From Polyangiaceae bacterium (GTDB lineage Bacteria; Myxococcota_A; Polyangia; Polyangiales; Polyangiaceae), in the NCBI GenBank assembly GCA_020633205.1, contig JACKEB010000011.1, forward strand, positions 620,001 through 684,000: a stretch of DNA of 64,000 bases, given 5' to 3'. Positions within the stretch are counted from its first letter, which is position 1. Each line of letters begins with the position of its first letter. A program made the translations under genes and the position numbers. The notes under the pieces are model-generated. The model ran no database searches. It was not told the DNA's origin and saw only the letters and a list, made by a program, of their open reading frames with translations. Below are positions 63,306 to 64,000 of this stretch, one piece after another.

Positions 63306-64000
63306 CCGCCTTGCCGATCAACGCGATGGCGATGGACACGCCACCGTTGCCGCCAGCACCCCCGCCGCCAGCGCCACCCTTGCCGCCGTTGCCGCCCGCC
63401 GCCCCGCCCGCCGAGCTGTAGTTGATCGCTCCACACTTCTGGGAGCCGCCGTCTTCGCCTCCCGCGCCCATGGCGCCAGTCGCGCCGATCGCCCCGTCTC
63501 CGCCTTTGCCACCATTGCCGGCAAGCCCACCGGACACGTAGCTGCCCTCGAGCTTCAAGTTGGAGTCGATCAGCACGATGCCGAACGCGCCACCACCGAC
63601 GCCTCCGGGCGCGCCGCCGTCTCCGCCGCAACCGCCGTCGCCGCCTTTGCCTCCGGGTCCGCCGAGCAGCGTGCCGCAGCCAAAGCACGCGCGGAAGCGC
63701 TTGGTCCCACCAGCGCCGCCGCCGCCACCACCGGTGCCGTGCTTGCCACGCTCGCCAGCGCTGCCCAAGGTGCCCTGCCAGATGCCGAGATCGGTGAAGG
63801 CTCCCAGGGCGTCCATAGAAATTCCACCTGGCAATCCGTTGGCCCCGTCGCCACCGTCCTTGCCCGTGGTGCCGCCGCTCACGCCGTCGCTGCCTGTGAG
63901 CGGACAGGCGCTGGGGCAGTTGTCCGACCCATCGGGTCCGCCTTCACCGCCGCTGGTCGGGTCGCCATCGGCATCTCCGGGCTCTCCGGGACCAGAGCTA
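63163..64000 (-). CDS. Gly-rich exported or surface protein, 5' end cut by window edge
   Basis: At least 278 residues, open to the right edge. Extremely Gly-rich, with blocks such as GGVGGGAFGIVLIDSNLKLE, GNGGKGGDGAIGATGAMGAG and GGVSIAIALIGKAVV. Runs of GGxGG alternate with short hydrophobic strands, which resembles a repeated beta-solenoid or collagen-like surface protein. A Cys pair region (DNCPSACPLTG) and CGAINYSS are present. Start and signal peptide are not in the window. Function unknown. Confidence 0.75.
   Translation of the reverse strand, partial: SSGPGEPGDADGDPTSGGEGGPDGSDNCPSACPLTGSDGVSGGTTGKDGGDGANGLPGGISMDALGAFTDLGIWQGTLGSAGERGKHGTGGGGGGAGGTKRFRACFGCGTLLGGPGGKGGDGGCGGDGGAPGGVGGGAFGIVLIDSNLKLEGSYVSGGLAGNGGKGGDGAIGATGAMGAGGEDGGSQKCGAINYSSAGGAAGGNGGKGGAGGGGAGGNGGVSIAIALIGKAVVTEGDGVIIDRGTSGNGGPGGQGGNDAQPGIKGETWGSKEFLLAMP

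Overview
The window looks like chromosomal DNA of a myxobacterium-like deltaproteobacterium (Myxococcota, probably near the Polyangiales). The grounds are high GC, many GTG and TTG starts, a large set of exported lipoproteins in which a Cys lipobox is followed by long low-complexity Gly/Ser/Ala/Thr linkers, a protein ending in a MYXO-CTERM-type sorting tail (43879-45807), a putative ethylmalonyl-CoA pathway hydratase, and many domain-shuffled regulators. This is inferred from sequence character only. I see no rRNA, tRNA, transposase, CRISPR array or phage gene.

Layout. 1-1009: 5' part of an exported subtilisin-like protease, cut by the left edge. 1735-10480: a tight operon of a coiled-coil membrane protein, a MoxR AAA+ ATPase, a DUF58 protein and two large VWA membrane proteins, closed by a terminator. 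10.5-13.3 kb: small STAS-like and flagellar-rod-like proteins, a VWA lipoprotein and a MerR regulator with an autoregulatory-looking promoter. 13.4-17.8 kb: M2 (ACE-like) peptidase lipoprotein, a homocysteine-methyltransferase fold lacking its zinc cysteines, and glutamate-cysteine ligase. 17.8-21.6 kb: three paralogous lamin-tail lipoproteins on the minus strand. 22-30.7 kb: an FHA plus degenerate sigma54-type AAA protein, further lipoproteins, an acyl-CoA dehydrogenase, a 301-bp inverted-repeat element, DUF4272 and a GH13 lipoprotein.

30.7-33.7 kb: five tandem small membrane-anchored genes (four full-length, one truncated) sharing a Cys-rich domain with an acidic D-x-D-G loop. 33.8-37.4 kb: mesaconyl-CoA hydratase-like, Nudix, DUF3105 and two unknown genes. 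37.6-39.97 kb: groES-groEL behind a CIRCE operator plus a second degenerate CIRCE, ending in a terminator. 40-47 kb: lipoproteins, a GH31 enzyme with the FGEY signature of the YihQ group, the MYXO-CTERM protein and a metallo-beta-lactamase-fold protein. 47.4-54.6 kb: an HTH-REC protein, three unknown envelope genes, an MBOAT acyltransferase and a polysaccharide deacetylase. 54.7-58.1 kb: ThrE-like exporter and histidine kinase with overlapping ends, and a Pro/Gly-rich membrane protein. 58.3-64 kb: YkgJ-type protein, TetR with twin palindromic operators, UbiB-like kinase, EamA transporter, M61-like peptidase and a Gly-rich protein running off the right edge.

Most of the window is envelope and surface biology. 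The least explained signals are the 301-bp element at 26957-27257, the five-gene Cys/acidic-loop family, the lamin-tail triplet, and the regulatory palindromes at merR, tetR and groE.
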